Assembly: GCA_963528625.1 (NCBI GenBank)
Contig: CAURVQ010000028.1
Location: forward strand, 1-20,629
Length of the DNA: 20,629 nt
From: CALHVR01 sp963528625
Lineage (GTDB): Bacteria > Fusobacteriota > Fusobacteriia > Fusobacteriales > Leptotrichiaceae
Reading direction: 5' to 3'
Part shown: positions 6,614 through 14,215 of the stretch, in pieces
Position numbering within the stretch: position 1 is the stretch's first letter
Layout: every line of letters starts with the position of its first letter
Made by a program: the position numbers and the translations under genes
Notes under the pieces: model-generated
The model's input: the letters and a program-made list of their open reading frames with translations, nothing else
What the model was told of the DNA's origin: nothing
Database searches by the model: none

Positions 6614-6898
6614 TTATTCTTCTGTTGTTAAGTTAGCATTTTCATATGCTTCTAATACAACATTTGTCAATTCCGTTCTTAACTCTGGTGTAATTGGATG
6701 AGCGATATCCTTAAATTCCCCATTAGGCATCCTTCTTGAAGGCATTGCTACAAATAATCCATTTTGTCCTTCAATAATTTTTAAACCATGTATTACAAAA
6801 CTTTCTTCAAAAGTTATATCTACATAAGCTCGTAATCTTCCTGCTTCTTCAGCAGTTGTAGCTTTTCCCGCTCTGACTCTAACATCCGTAATTTTCAT
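6614..6898 (-). CDS. spoVG: SpoVG-family regulator
   Basis: A 94-residue protein matching SpoVG nearly end to end: MKITDVRVR at the start, AYVDITF, FVIHGLKIIEG, the hallmark FVAMPSRR with MPNGEFKDIAHPI, and a helical C-terminus. SpoVG is a small site-specific DNA/RNA-binding regulator. It was named for sporulation in Bacillus but is common in non-spore-formers, where it affects envelope, virulence and metabolism genes. GAGGTAA lies upstream of the ATG. It is monocistronic, with its own promoter (6947-6974) and terminator (6576-6597). No sporulation gene is nearby. Confidence 0.96.
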   Translation of the reverse strand: MKITDVRVRAGKATTAEEAGRLRAYVDITFEESFVIHGLKIIEGQNGLFVAMPSRRMPNGEFKDIAHPITPELRTELTNVVLEAYENANLTTEE

Positions 6899-6946
6899 GT
6901 CAGTTACCTCACTTACTTGTAATATAAATTAAGTCCATTCACTCTT

Positions 6947-6974
6947 ATTATACCCCAGTTTTATCAAAAAACAA
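6947..6974 (-). promoter_or_regulatory. Promoter of spoVG
   Basis: On the minus strand a perfect TATAAT (-10, 6952-6947) is preceded by GGGG and, 16 bases upstream, by TTGTTT (-35, 6974-6969), which matches the consensus only in TTG. Transcription would start near 6940, giving a leader of about 42 bases. Confidence 0.55.
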
Positions 6975-7020
6975 GACTTTTTTACTTTTTTTTGTCAAAA
7001 ATATTTTTTATATATAAAAA

Positions 7021-7060
7021 CTTAAATTTATTCCTTTAGTTATAAATATTTGTTTTTAAG
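7021..7060 (-). terminator. Weak terminator candidate after rqcP
   Basis: On the minus strand the arms CTTAAA plus ATTTAT (7060-7042, with a seven-base bulge) can pair with ATAAATTTAAG (7031-7021), followed by a T-run. The stem is almost all A/T, so it would be weak. It is the only hairpin I see in the 166 bases between rqcP and spoVG. Confidence 0.3.
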
Positions 7061-7064
7061 AATT

Positions 7065-7310
7065 TTATTCTACAACTTCAATAAATTCATCTATAAACTC
7101 TTTTTTTAAACTTTCTGGCGGTAAATCTTTTACCTTTATTTTTATATTTTTATTAAAATATTTTATCTCTAAAATATCTCCTTTTTTAATAGTATACGAA
7201 GATTTTTTTTCATCCCCATTAACTTTAACATTCCCATTATCAGCTAATTCTTTTGCAACTGTACGCCTTTTTATAATCCGTGTTACCTTTAAAAATTTAT
7301 CCATTCTCAT
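7065..7310 (-). CDS. rqcP: S4-domain RNA-binding protein, RqcP (YabO) family
   Basis: An 81-residue protein that is essentially one S4 domain: MRMDKFLKVTRIIKRRTVAKELADNG opens it in the pattern of Bacillus YabO/RqcP, followed by VKVNG and KKGDILEIKY. RqcP works with RqcH on stalled 50S subunits, helping add alanine tails to stalled nascent chains so that they are degraded. The related Hsp15 also binds 50S with tRNA-linked chains. The gene begins two bases after the stop of the coiled-coil membrane protein, with GGGAG inside that gene's end as ribosome binding site. It is the last gene of the operon from 10346. No rqcH is in the window. Confidence 0.88.
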   Translation of the reverse strand: MRMDKFLKVTRIIKRRTVAKELADNGNVKVNGDEKKSSYTIKKGDILEIKYFNKNIKIKVKDLPPESLKKEFIDEFIEVVE

Positions 7311-7312
7311 TA

Positions 7313-8761
7313 TTATTTACTCCCTTTTTTCCCTAACATTTTTCCAATAAAATCTTTTATCTGCTCATTTTGAGATGGTTTATCTTTTTTTTCCTGTTTC
7401 ATTTCTATATCTTCTTCTTTTATATATTCCATTTTTTCACTATTTATTGGTATAATTACATCAATTTTTAATATATCATTTTGAACTTTATCTAATTTCA
7501 TAAGATTTTCTTTTAATATATTTATAAATCCATCAATTTTTTCATTTTGAATTTTATACTCGTTTAATTTTTCATTATAACCGTCATTTTCAATCTCTTC
7601 ATTCAATAAATTTATATTATTTTGCTCTTCATCCGTTAATATCGTTTTATTTTGAATTGAAAAATTATTACCTTTAAATAATAAATTTACTTTTATCTCA
7701 ACATTTTTTTCTTTCAATAAATCTTTTTTCGTATAAATAATATCTGATACTATTTCTTGATCTATTGTATATTTTGTTAATATTTTCATATCATCAAAGT
7801 TAATTTCCATATTATAATTATTTAAAGTTCCTTCACCTTTTACAATTACATTTTCAGACATCATCGCTTCAACATTTAGTTTATTTTGTCCTATATTTGT
7901 AATCTTAATTTCACCATTATTTATATCTAAATCTGTTATTTTAAACGATAATTTTTTTATTTCATTTACAAATTTAAACAATTTTAAGCTTTTATTTTCT
8001 GCATCTTTTAATTTTTCACCTTTATCTAAAAATATATACTCATGTAATTTATTGACATTATTCAATTCTATTTCTTTTTGTAAATTTTCTACATTTTGAC
8101 TAAACTTTAATAAAACTTCATTTTTTTCATCTTCTATTTTTTCAATTTCTTCTTCATATTTTAATTTTTCTTTGCTTATAACTTTTATTAAATTCGTCGT
8201 TTCTTTATTTAATTCAGCTATTTTTATTGATTTTTCATTAATTTTACTTAAATTACTATAATCTTGTTTTATTTGATTTATTTTGCTTATATTTCCACTA
8301 ATTTTATTTTCTGTAAAATCATTTATACTACTATTCAAGTTATCAACATTTTTTTCCACATTATCTACATATTTTTCTAATGTCAAATCATTTTCTGTTT
8401 TTGAATATTGTTCATCAATTTTTCCAATAAAACTATCTATTTGTTTATTTTCTATACCATATATTTCATTCATATCCACATTTTCCAACTTAACTTCCGA
8501 TAATGTCAACTGTGGAACTAGACCTAAAAATCCTTCTCTTTCTAATTTTACCCTTGCACTCCCTTTTCCAAACGATTTTTTATCTAAAATCAAATCATCA
8601 AATGTCATTGTCCCTTTTTCTACAGAATATTTTATATTCTCAAATCTCGTATCTTTTGTTTTTGTCATATAATAAACGATATTATTTGAAAAAATAATTC
8701 CTGCAGTTAATACTATTACTAATAATAATATTACACTCAATAATATTTTTACAATTTTCAT
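7313..8761 (-). CDS. Membrane-anchored coiled-coil protein with AsmA/TIGR03545-like features
   Basis: A 482-residue protein. One N-terminal membrane segment (about 5-25) is followed by an AsmA-like opening with a KGTMTFDDLIL stretch near residue 50 and the pattern 'SEVKLENVDM' near 105. A long charged coiled-coil segment rich in K, E, N and I spans roughly 115-250. A beta-rich part with LDINNGEIKITNIG follows (about 275-365), then a second helical stretch (about 385-430) and a lysine-rich tail. The opening recalls AsmA-like and TIGR03545 proteins of unknown function, but I do not recognise it firmly. Most of it should lie outside the inner membrane. TTTGGAGG precedes the ATG. Neighbours are two lipoproteins upstream and rqcP two bases downstream. 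Confidence 0.65.
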   Translation of the reverse strand: MKIVKILLSVILLLVIVLTAGIIFSNNIVYYMTKTKDTRFENIKYSVEKGTMTFDDLILDKKSFGKGSARVKLEREGFLGLVPQLTLSEVKLENVDMNEIYGIENKQIDSFIGKIDEQYSKTENDLTLEKYVDNVEKNVDNLNSSINDFTENKISGNISKINQIKQDYSNLSKINEKSIKIAELNKETTNLIKVISKEKLKYEEEIEKIEDEKNEVLLKFSQNVENLQKEIELNNVNKLHEYIFLDKGEKLKDAENKSLKLFKFVNEIKKLSFKITDLDINNGEIKITNIGQNKLNVEAMMSENVIVKGEGTLNNYNMEINFDDMKILTKYTIDQEIVSDIIYTKKDLLKEKNVEIKVNLLFKGNNFSIQNKTILTDEEQNNINLLNEEIENDGYNEKLNEYKIQNEKIDGFINILKENLMKLDKVQNDILKIDVIIPINSEKMEYIKEEDIEMKQEKKDKPSQNEQIKDFIGKMLGKKGSK

Positions 8762-8780
8762 TTTTCCTCCAAAAATTTAT

Positions 8781-9416
8781 CTATTTTGATAAAGTTGACA
8801 TCATTTTTTTAGATGCTACTGCGTATGAATTTATATTATTTTCTTTCATAACTTGATATGTTCTAGCTAAAAATTCTCTTTTACTAATTGAAATATTTTT
8901 TTGATTTTTTAGCTGAGTAACTCCTAATATTGTCAATTCTTTTATTTTTGATGAATTTTCTGTTACTTTCTCTGCTATAAAATCTACAATTTTAATATCT
9001 GTTTCATCAAATTTATTATCAATTTTTGATTCCTCAGTATTAGTTTTTGAAGATTGTAAATTATTTGTTCCTTGTATTGCAGATGTTTTCTTTTCATTAT
9101 TCATCGTTGATTTATTTACACTTGAAGTTGATACTTGTTTTGGACTATTTTCCTGTACTTTCACATTATTTGTCGCTTCATTTGTTTTTGTTTCTACAAC
9201 TTTTACTGTATCTATTTGCGTATTATCTGTAACATTTCTCGTAGTTCTCTCTTTTGAATCTTGTATCGTTTTATCTATTATTTCCTCTATTCTTTTACTT
9301 TCAGGTGAATATGGGTCACTTTTTTTTAAAACATCTAATGACACCCTTTGTACAAATGAGCATGAAAATACCGACAATGCTAATCCTATTATTAAAAAAA
9401 TTTTTTTATTTTTCAT
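8781..9416 (-). CDS. Predicted lipoprotein, function unknown
   Basis: A 211-residue protein with a short lipoprotein signal peptide ending VFSC (lipid-attachment Cys19); Phe at -2 is unusual for a lipobox. Residues about 40-135 are low-complexity, rich in Thr, Ser, Asn and Lys, like a flexible tether. The C-terminal about 75 residues look folded and helical (DETDIKIVDFIAEK to MMSTLSK). I recognise no family. It has no Shine-Dalgarno close to its ATG; the nearest, AGGAGG at 9453-9458, is 36 bases upstream and fits the small leader frame at 9413-9442 instead. It sits between the PpiC-type lipoprotein and the coiled-coil membrane protein in one operon. Confidence 0.75.
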   Translation of the reverse strand: MKNKKIFLIIGLALSVFSCSFVQRVSLDVLKKSDPYSPESKRIEEIIDKTIQDSKERTTRNVTDNTQIDTVKVVETKTNEATNNVKVQENSPKQVSTSSVNKSTMNNEKKTSAIQGTNNLQSSKTNTEESKIDNKFDETDIKIVDFIAEKVTENSSKIKELTILGVTQLKNQKNISISKREFLARTYQVMKENNINSYAVASKKMMSTLSK

Positions 9417-9442
9417 TTTTCTTTCAACTTTTCTTTAAACAA
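9413..9442 (-). CDS. Possible nine-codon leader ORF coupled to the lipoprotein
   Basis: After the PpiC-type gene a strong AGGAGG (9458-9453) is followed ten bases later by TTG, which opens a nine-codon frame (Met-Phe-Lys-Glu-Lys-Leu-Lys-Glu-Lys). Its TGA overlaps the lipoprotein ATG as ATGA, a normal coupling arrangement. The same bases hold a hairpin AACTTTT (9448-9442) / AAAAGTT (9432-9426) between the ribosome binding site and the ATG. So either a leader peptide couples translation, or the hairpin brings the site closer to the ATG. A one-base indel in the adjacent A-run would instead make this an N-terminal extension of the lipoprotein. Tentative. Confidence 0.3.
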   Translation of the reverse strand: MFKEKLKEK

Positions 9443-9464
9443 AAAAGTTTTTCCTCCTAAATTA

Positions 9465-10346
9465 CTAAAATTTAACATTTTCTTTTGTTATTTTATCTAA
9501 CTTATATTTTGAATTTACTTCTTGAACAAAGTTTCTACTTTTTTCTTGTTTTTCTTCTGCTAAAACTTTACTTTCTATTTGTTTTCTAACTTTACTAAAT
9601 TCTATATATCCTTTAGGTAATCTTTCTAACACTTTTACAATATACAATTCATCTCCTATTATAATAACTTTATTCACAACTTGTCCATCGGACACATTTT
9701 TAATTGCACTACTTATCGCTCCATACTCTGAAGCCAATGTACTTAAAGGAATTTCCCCCGTTTCTCCATCTGCTCCATCATTTGCTCCACTATATTTTTT
9801 TACAACATCTTTAAAATTATCTGGTTTTGCAAGAGCTTCTTTTAATGCTTCTTCTGCTTTTGCTTTATCACTTGATTTTAATATCGCAATTTGTAGTCTT
9901 ACAGTATCTTCTTTTCTTTCGTAATTTGATTTTGAATTTTCATATACTTCTCTCAATTTTTCTTCTGTTACTTCTGTATTTTTACTTCTTTCAGCTACAG
10001 TTACTGACGCAAGTAAACTTTCTTTTGTTGTTTCAATTCCATCTAAATAATTTTTACTTTTATCAAGATTTTGATTTTTCCCTTCTAAAGCTATCGCTCT
10101 CGTCATTGCTATATTTTGTACAATTTGTATTTTCATTTGTTCTAACTGTTCAGCGGAAATGTCTTTTTCTGAAAGCCCAGTTGCCTCTAAATTTCTTTTT
10201 AGTTCATAATTAACTTCAGATTCGTAAACTTTTATTTTTTTATCTTCTGTTTCAAAAACAACTTTTCCAGATTTTCCACTATTTCCACACGCTAACATCA
10301 AAGCACATATACCTACTATTAATCCTATTTTTATTTTATTTTTCAT
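9465..10346 (-). CDS. Foldase lipoprotein with PpiC-type peptidyl-prolyl isomerase domain
   Basis: A 293-residue exported protein with a good lipobox (LMLAC, Cys20). An N-terminal SurA/PrsA-like helical part follows (about 35-135: KVYESEVNYELKRN, EQLEQMKIQIVQNI). A parvulin-like domain spans about 143-240: VRLQIAILK, then DNFKDVVKKYSGAND, then GETGEIPLSTLA and VNKVIIIGDELYIVKVLER. A helical C-terminal tail returns to the chaperone part, as in PrsA and SurA. These proteins help secreted or outer-membrane proteins fold. AGGAGG precedes the ATG. It is the first gene of a four-gene operon with an extended -10 promoter at 10380-10388. Isomerase activity is not certain, since several family members act only as chaperones. 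Confidence 0.85.
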   Translation of the reverse strand: MKNKIKIGLIVGICALMLACGNSGKSGKVVFETEDKKIKVYESEVNYELKRNLEATGLSEKDISAEQLEQMKIQIVQNIAMTRAIALEGKNQNLDKSKNYLDGIETTKESLLASVTVAERSKNTEVTEEKLREVYENSKSNYERKEDTVRLQIAILKSSDKAKAEEALKEALAKPDNFKDVVKKYSGANDGADGETGEIPLSTLASEYGAISSAIKNVSDGQVVNKVIIIGDELYIVKVLERLPKGYIEFSKVRKQIESKVLAEEKQEKSRNFVQEVNSKYKLDKITKENVKF

Positions 10347-10379
10347 ATTTCCTCCTATGTTTCATCTATCCTATCTTTT

Positions 10380-10388
10380 ATTATACCA
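10380..10388 (-). promoter_or_regulatory. Extended -10 promoter of the foldase operon
   Basis: On the minus strand TGG-TATAAT gives a perfect -10 (10385-10380) with TGn extension. No clear -35 hexamer lies 16-18 bases upstream. Transcription would start near 10373, with a leader of about 27 bases. Confidence 0.6.
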
Positions 10389-10456
10389 TATTAATTTTAA
10401 TAATTCTATAATGTTAAGCTACAATTCTTATAATTGTTTTATGCCTTAAAATTAAA

Positions 10457-10478
10457 AGGATAAGAAAACTCTTATCCT
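10457..10478 (-). terminator. Rho-independent terminator of pdxK
   Basis: AGGATAAGA (10457-10465) and TCTTATCCT (10470-10478) form a perfect 9-bp stem with a four-base loop. On the minus strand it is followed by TTTAATTTTAA. It lies 59 bases after the pdxK stop codon and before the promoter of the foldase operon. Confidence 0.82.
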
Positions 10479-10536
10479 CAAATCTATTTCTATTAAACTT
10501 AAAATTTACTTTAACTTTTATAATCATAATTTTTTA

Positions 10537-11346
10537 CTATTTCAATGCAAATTCTTTATGATATAAAGGCCCTACATATTCATTTAATTTAAACGACTCT
10601 CTCAACGCTTCTGTTATTAATTCTTTCGTTGTTTTTAAAGCTTCAAGAACAGTAGCTCCTTTTGCCAATTCAGCTGTAATTGATGCAGCAAATGTACATC
10701 CAGCTCCATGATTATAAGGTGTATCAATTTTTTCACTCTCTAATACATAAAATTCTTTCCCATCATATAAAACATCTATCGCTTTATCTGTTTCAAATGA
10801 TTTTCCACCTTTAATAATTACATTTTTTGCTCCAAATCCATATATTTTTTTTGCAGCTTCTTTTAATTCATCTAAAGTTTTTATCGTTGGAACTCCTGCT
10901 AATTGTGATGCTTCAAATAAATTTGGTGTTACAACTTTTGCATATGGTAACAAATATTTTTGCATTGCAATCGTATTTTCTGGGAACAACGCTTCTTCTG
11001 CTCCTTTACAAACCATTACTGGATCAATTACAATATTTTCAATTTTACTGTCTTTTAAAACCGATCCAACATATTCAATTATTTCAACTGTTGGCAGCAT
11101 TCCTGTTTTTATTGCATCTACTCCAATTCCTTTTAATACTGTTTTAACTTGCTCTTTTATTGTATCAAGCTCTACTGGAAACACTTTATGTCCCCAATTA
11201 TTATCTGGATCCATTGAAACAATTACTGTTAAAGCATTCATTCCATAAACTCCTCTTTCTTGAAAAGTTTTTAAATCAGCTTGTATTCCTGCTCCACCAC
11301 TTGTATCTGATCCCGCTATTGTTAATACTTTTTTTGGATTTGCCAT
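10537..11346 (-). CDS. pdxK: Pyridoxal/pyridoxine kinase of the ThiD-like dual-cysteine type
   Basis: A 269-residue ribokinase-fold enzyme that phosphorylates vitamin B6 vitamers for cofactor salvage, using ATP in the cytosol. It opens with VLTIAGSDTSGGAGIQADLKTF. It carries VMVCKG (Cys113) and the anion-hole loop NHGAGCTFAA (Cys217). These two cysteines are the mark of the Gram-positive CC-type pyridoxal kinases related to ThiD, where they handle the pyridoxal aldehyde. The whole sequence follows Staphylococcus PdxK closely, including VTPNLFEA and VIIKGGK. ThiD (hydroxymethylpyrimidine phosphate kinase) is the alternative, but there are no thiamine genes nearby. AGGAGG lies 5 bases before the ATG. 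Monocistronic: promoter 11411-11419, terminator 10457-10478. Confidence 0.9.
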   Translation of the reverse strand: MANPKKVLTIAGSDTSGGAGIQADLKTFQERGVYGMNALTVIVSMDPDNNWGHKVFPVELDTIKEQVKTVLKGIGVDAIKTGMLPTVEIIEYVGSVLKDSKIENIVIDPVMVCKGAEEALFPENTIAMQKYLLPYAKVVTPNLFEASQLAGVPTIKTLDELKEAAKKIYGFGAKNVIIKGGKSFETDKAIDVLYDGKEFYVLESEKIDTPYNHGAGCTFAASITAELAKGATVLEALKTTKELITEALRESFKLNEYVGPLYHKEFALK

Positions 11347-11410
11347 TTTTACCTCCTACATTTTTGACTTTTGTTAATATTACTATTCATTAATTTTCTA
11401 ACTTAGCGCA

Positions 11411-11419
11411 ATTATAACA
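11411..11419 (-). promoter_or_regulatory. Extended -10 promoter of pdxK
   Basis: On the minus strand TGT-TATAAT gives a perfect -10 (11416-11411) with TGn extension and no strong -35. The start would be near 11404, leaving a leader of about 57 bases, longer than most here; I see no riboswitch fold in it. Confidence 0.55.
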
Positions 11420-11494
11420 TATTTTTGATTATTTTATAATATTTTTTATATTACATTAATATATCTTTTTTATACTTTCAATATATTTTAGTTA

Positions 11495-11995
11495 TTATTT
11501 ACCTGTTAATAATAATCCAATATGTGCTATTATCGCTGAACCTAAATATGTTCCAATAAATACACATGATCCTACAATAATAATTCTCCAAGATACTCTT
11601 TTTAAATCTCCTAGTCTATTAGCGATAGATAACCCTGCAAATGTCAAAATTGGTGTTGTTATTCCTAAAAAATCTACTGCATGAATTGCTTCTATTGCAA
11701 AAGGGAATATTAAGCAACAAATCAATGATGTTACTGAAACCCACCCTAATACTGGAAAATCTTTTAACATTTTAACTGGCTGTTTTTGCATTGATTTTTG
11801 AATTAAAACTCCTACTATTGTTATCAACCCAAGTATAATTAACCCTAAAAATGTTTCCTTTGTCACTGGTGTTGACGGTCTTTGACTATTTGCAGTTTTA
11901 ATATATTTCACAAACTGTGTTAATAAAATTAAAGATAAACTCAACAATAATATTCCTAACATTTTTAAATTTTCTAACATTTTATTTTTTGACAT
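11495..11995 (-). CDS. Small polytopic membrane protein partnered with the DUF3100-like protein
   Basis: A 166-residue membrane protein with about four or five helices (about 11-31, 48-66, 82-101, 108-124 and 137-161). It is separated into two halves by a charged loop (KSMQKQPVKMLKDFP, about 67-81). I recognise no named family. Its ATG overlaps the stop of the DUF3100-like gene by one base (TAATG), with GAGGTGAT in that gene's end as ribosome binding site, so equal synthesis of both is likely. I infer it is the second membrane subunit of a transporter serving the M20 amidohydrolase encoded first in the unit. No clear terminator follows; the sequence to pdxK is A/T-only. Confidence 0.7.
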   Translation of the reverse strand: MSKNKMLENLKMLGILLLSLSLILLTQFVKYIKTANSQRPSTPVTKETFLGLIILGLITIVGVLIQKSMQKQPVKMLKDFPVLGWVSVTSLICCLIFPFAIEAIHAVDFLGITTPILTFAGLSIANRLGDLKRVSWRIIIVGSCVFIGTYLGSAIIAHIGLLLTGK

Positions 11996-12786
11996 TATTT
12001 ATCACCTCTCGTTAATTTTTTATACATAAATTTTTGAAGTGGAGCTGCTAACAACACCATTGTAAATGTTCCAAAGAAACTTGTCAGTAATTGACTTGTT
12101 GCAGCATATGCTCTTATCGTTTCCTCCATTTGAGGATTTGCAACCGATAATGCTGAACTTGCTGCAGCCATCATACTCGCTGATCCCATTCCTGATGCCA
12201 TTGCCAATGCTTCCGGTCTTAATCCCATTCCTTCAAATAATGGAGCTACAACACTGAAAAATAACGCTCCAAACAATGTTCCAAAAATATACATTCCTAA
12301 AACTCCTTCTCCTTCCGGTGAATTTAATGTATATTTTTCAGTAATATAAGCTAATTCTCCTTCTCTTCCAATTCCTAATGTTGCTCCAATCGCTTCTCTT
12401 CTAAGCCCTAAAAATATTGCAACCGGCAATCCTAAAATTACTGTTCCTAAATTACCTAACTCTTGTGACATAAATACAAATCCTATAGATAAAATTTCTT
12501 TTATTTTAGGGGCAATATCTGCTCCATATCTCGCCATTAACGGTAACATTATTATAATCAAATATTTCCCCGCAAATTCAACATTCTCTTTTGAATAAAT
12601 TTTTGCTAAAATTCCTTTTCTAAAAACTTCTAACCCTAAAATCATACAAATTAAAAGTGCAAAAGCTAAAGGTAATAATGCTACTTTTATTTGTCCTATC
12701 GGTATAAATTTAGCTCCTATCATTTCTGCTATAACAATTACTATAATTGCAAAAATAACCATGTAAATAAAGTTTTTATTTTTCAT
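11995..12786 (-). CDS. DUF3100-like multi-pass membrane protein
   Basis: A 263-residue protein of about seven or eight hydrophobic segments. Conserved-looking loops include LGIGREGELAYITEKYTLNSPEGEGVLGMY (read in two parts, about 136-165) and SGMGSASMMAAASSALS (about 196-212), a small-residue helix pair of the kind found in transporters. Length and layout fit the DUF3100 family, of unknown function; this call is from memory of the family, not a search. I start at ATG 12786: AAGGAG lies six bases before it and inside the end of the M20 gene. A longer TTG-started version (12810) would put that site inside the coding sequence. ATG 12789 is also possible. Probably imports or exports a substrate for the M20 enzyme. 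Confidence 0.65.
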   Translation of the reverse strand: MKNKNFIYMVIFAIIVIVIAEMIGAKFIPIGQIKVALLPLAFALLICMILGLEVFRKGILAKIYSKENVEFAGKYLIIIMLPLMARYGADIAPKIKEILSIGFVFMSQELGNLGTVILGLPVAIFLGLRREAIGATLGIGREGELAYITEKYTLNSPEGEGVLGMYIFGTLFGALFFSVVAPLFEGMGLRPEALAMASGMGSASMMAAASSALSVANPQMEETIRAYAATSQLLTSFFGTFTMVLLAAPLQKFMYKKLTRGDK

Positions 12787-14053
12787 CATTTTCTCCTTCC
12801 AAAATTTCAATTATTTTTTCATAATCTTTATATGATTTTTTATATAATTTTTCTTTATCTATATTTCCTGACATTGATTTTAAGACATTATACATAAATT
12901 CTGGAAATATAGAAAAAATATACTCACTATCTTCATCTATAAAATCATCTCCGTGAATTGTCCCGACAAATCCACTGTATCCCACTTGAATACACGGAAA
13001 CATCATTGACAAATCTCCCAAATCTCCTGCTGCACTTATTGCTCTATCTTTTATTATCACTTCAATTTTATTCGTTTTATTAAATTCTTTTTCCACAAAT
13101 GATGATAAATATCTATCTTGTTTAAACGGCATATATCCAATTACGGTCTCAATTTCTACATCTCCAGATAACGACATTGCTGCTCCTTTTGCCGCATTAT
13201 CTAGTTTTTTTGCTCCATCTAAAATATATTTAACCGATTGTGCACGAAAATCTGTTCCCACTTTCACATCTTGTGGAATTACATTTACTCCCATTTCATG
13301 ATGTAAAATTACCGGATTTATTCTTACCATTTCTTTTTCTTCAAAATGTTGTCTTAAAAGACCTATCGCAACATTAAATACAGTTGACATACTATACGCA
13401 TTTATTCCTTGATTTGGAGCAAATCCAGCATGTGCTGCTTTTCCTTTAAATGTATAATTTTTATAAATAAATCCTGCTAAATCTGAATTTATCTCAATAG
13501 TTCTATTTTCATATTTTCCACCCATAGAATGAACTGCTATACCAAAATCAAATTCATCAAATACACCTAATCTCATTGCTTCTGGCTTTCCACCAAAATA
13601 TTTAATTTTCCCTTCTTTTTTTAATTCTGCTCTATATTCTAAGTCTAAAAATTCTTCTGCTGGAACAAATACAAAACTTATATTATAATCCAATTTTTTA
13701 TAATCTTCCGTTTCTAAAAATTCCTTAAAAAGACTTAAAGCAATTCCAACTTGGCTATAATGACCGCAATTATGTGCAGCTCCCGTTTCTTTGTCTGAAT
13801 AAAAATGGGTTGGAGTATAAACAGCATCCAATTCTGCAATAAACACCATATTTAGTCCATTTTCATTTACTTTTGGAAATTTTACTTTTATTCCTGTTCC
13901 TGAAAATTTTTCTATTTCAAATTGGGAAGCATATTTTCTTATAAAATCTTCTACAATTTTAGAAGTTCTAAATTCTTTGTATCCCAACTCAGGGTGCAAA
14001 TAAATGTCTTTTGCTATTTCATAAATTTCATTATAATTATTACGAAAACTCAT
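12776..14053 (-). CDS. M20-family amidohydrolase/peptidase (M20D, AbgB-like)
   Basis: A 425-residue cytosolic metallohydrolase. Visible M20D features: YLHPELGYKEF at the start (residues 18-28), AELDAV (73-78) in place of the common ADMDALP, GAAHNCGHYS (91-100) with metal ligands His94 and His98 and the M20D-type Cys96, catalytic PAEEF (Glu133/134), and a C-terminal GTIHGDDF with a metal-binding His. The dimerisation part is marked by TFKGKAAHAGFAPNQG. It would cut an amide bond in a small acylated amino acid or dipeptide; the substrate is unknown. AAGGAGG precedes the ATG. It is the first gene of the three-gene unit and overlaps the next by 11 bases, which points to a transported amide or dipeptide as substrate. 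Confidence 0.88.
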   Translation of the reverse strand: MSFRNNYNEIYEIAKDIYLHPELGYKEFRTSKIVEDFIRKYASQFEIEKFSGTGIKVKFPKVNENGLNMVFIAELDAVYTPTHFYSDKETGAAHNCGHYSQVGIALSLFKEFLETEDYKKLDYNISFVFVPAEEFLDLEYRAELKKEGKIKYFGGKPEAMRLGVFDEFDFGIAVHSMGGKYENRTIEINSDLAGFIYKNYTFKGKAAHAGFAPNQGINAYSMSTVFNVAIGLLRQHFEEKEMVRINPVILHHEMGVNVIPQDVKVGTDFRAQSVKYILDGAKKLDNAAKGAAMSLSGDVEIETVIGYMPFKQDRYLSSFVEKEFNKTNKIEVIIKDRAISAAGDLGDLSMMFPCIQVGYSGFVGTIHGDDFIDEDSEYIFSIFPEFMYNVLKSMSGNIDKEKLYKKSYKDYEKIIEILEGENDEK

Positions 14054-14088
14054 TTTATCTTCCTCCTTCTCATAACAACATTAATATA

Positions 14089-14094
14089 AGTATA
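14089..14094 (-). promoter_or_regulatory. Possible -10 box of the M20 operon
   Basis: TATACT on the minus strand, preceded by GGG, lies 35 bases upstream of the M20 start and about 90 bases past the terminator of the upstream operon. No convincing -35 is seen. It is the best -10 candidate in the 14054-14183 gap. Confidence 0.35.
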
Positions 14095-14183
14095 CCCTAT
14101 TTTCTTTACTTTTTTTAATTTTTATCATATATCTTTTTTATAATTTAATATACAAAATTTATTTTTATTTTTGTTATAATAAA

Positions 14184-14212
14184 AAGAAAGAAGTTAAAAA
14201 AACTCCTCTCTT
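14184..14212 (-). terminator. Rho-independent terminator of the seven-gene operon
   Basis: On the minus strand AAGAGAGGAGTT (14212-14201), a five-base T loop, then AACTTCTTTCTT (14195-14184): a 12-bp stem with two G-U pairs, followed by TTTTTATT. It begins three bases after the stop codon of the thioredoxin/DsbD-like gene and closes the unit that starts at hslO. Confidence 0.82.
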
Positions 14213-14215
14213 CTC

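Noticed and set aside
9827..10213. Plus-strand open frame opposite the foldase gene, and similar plus-strand frames throughout
   Set aside because: Translations are repetitive L/F/Y/Q strings caused by the complement of AT-rich coding sequence; no ribosome binding sites or family features.
11347..11404. Riboswitch in the pdxK leader
   Set aside because: The leader is about 57 bases with no stable stem; too short and unstructured for known classes.
11420..11494. Terminator after the small membrane protein gene
   Set aside because: Only A/T stems such as AATATAT/ATATATT without a following T-tract; not distinguishable from background.
12790..12810. TTG start extending the DUF3100-like protein by eight residues
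   Set aside because: It would place the AAGGAG site inside the gene; ATG 12786 or 12789 is correctly spaced behind it.
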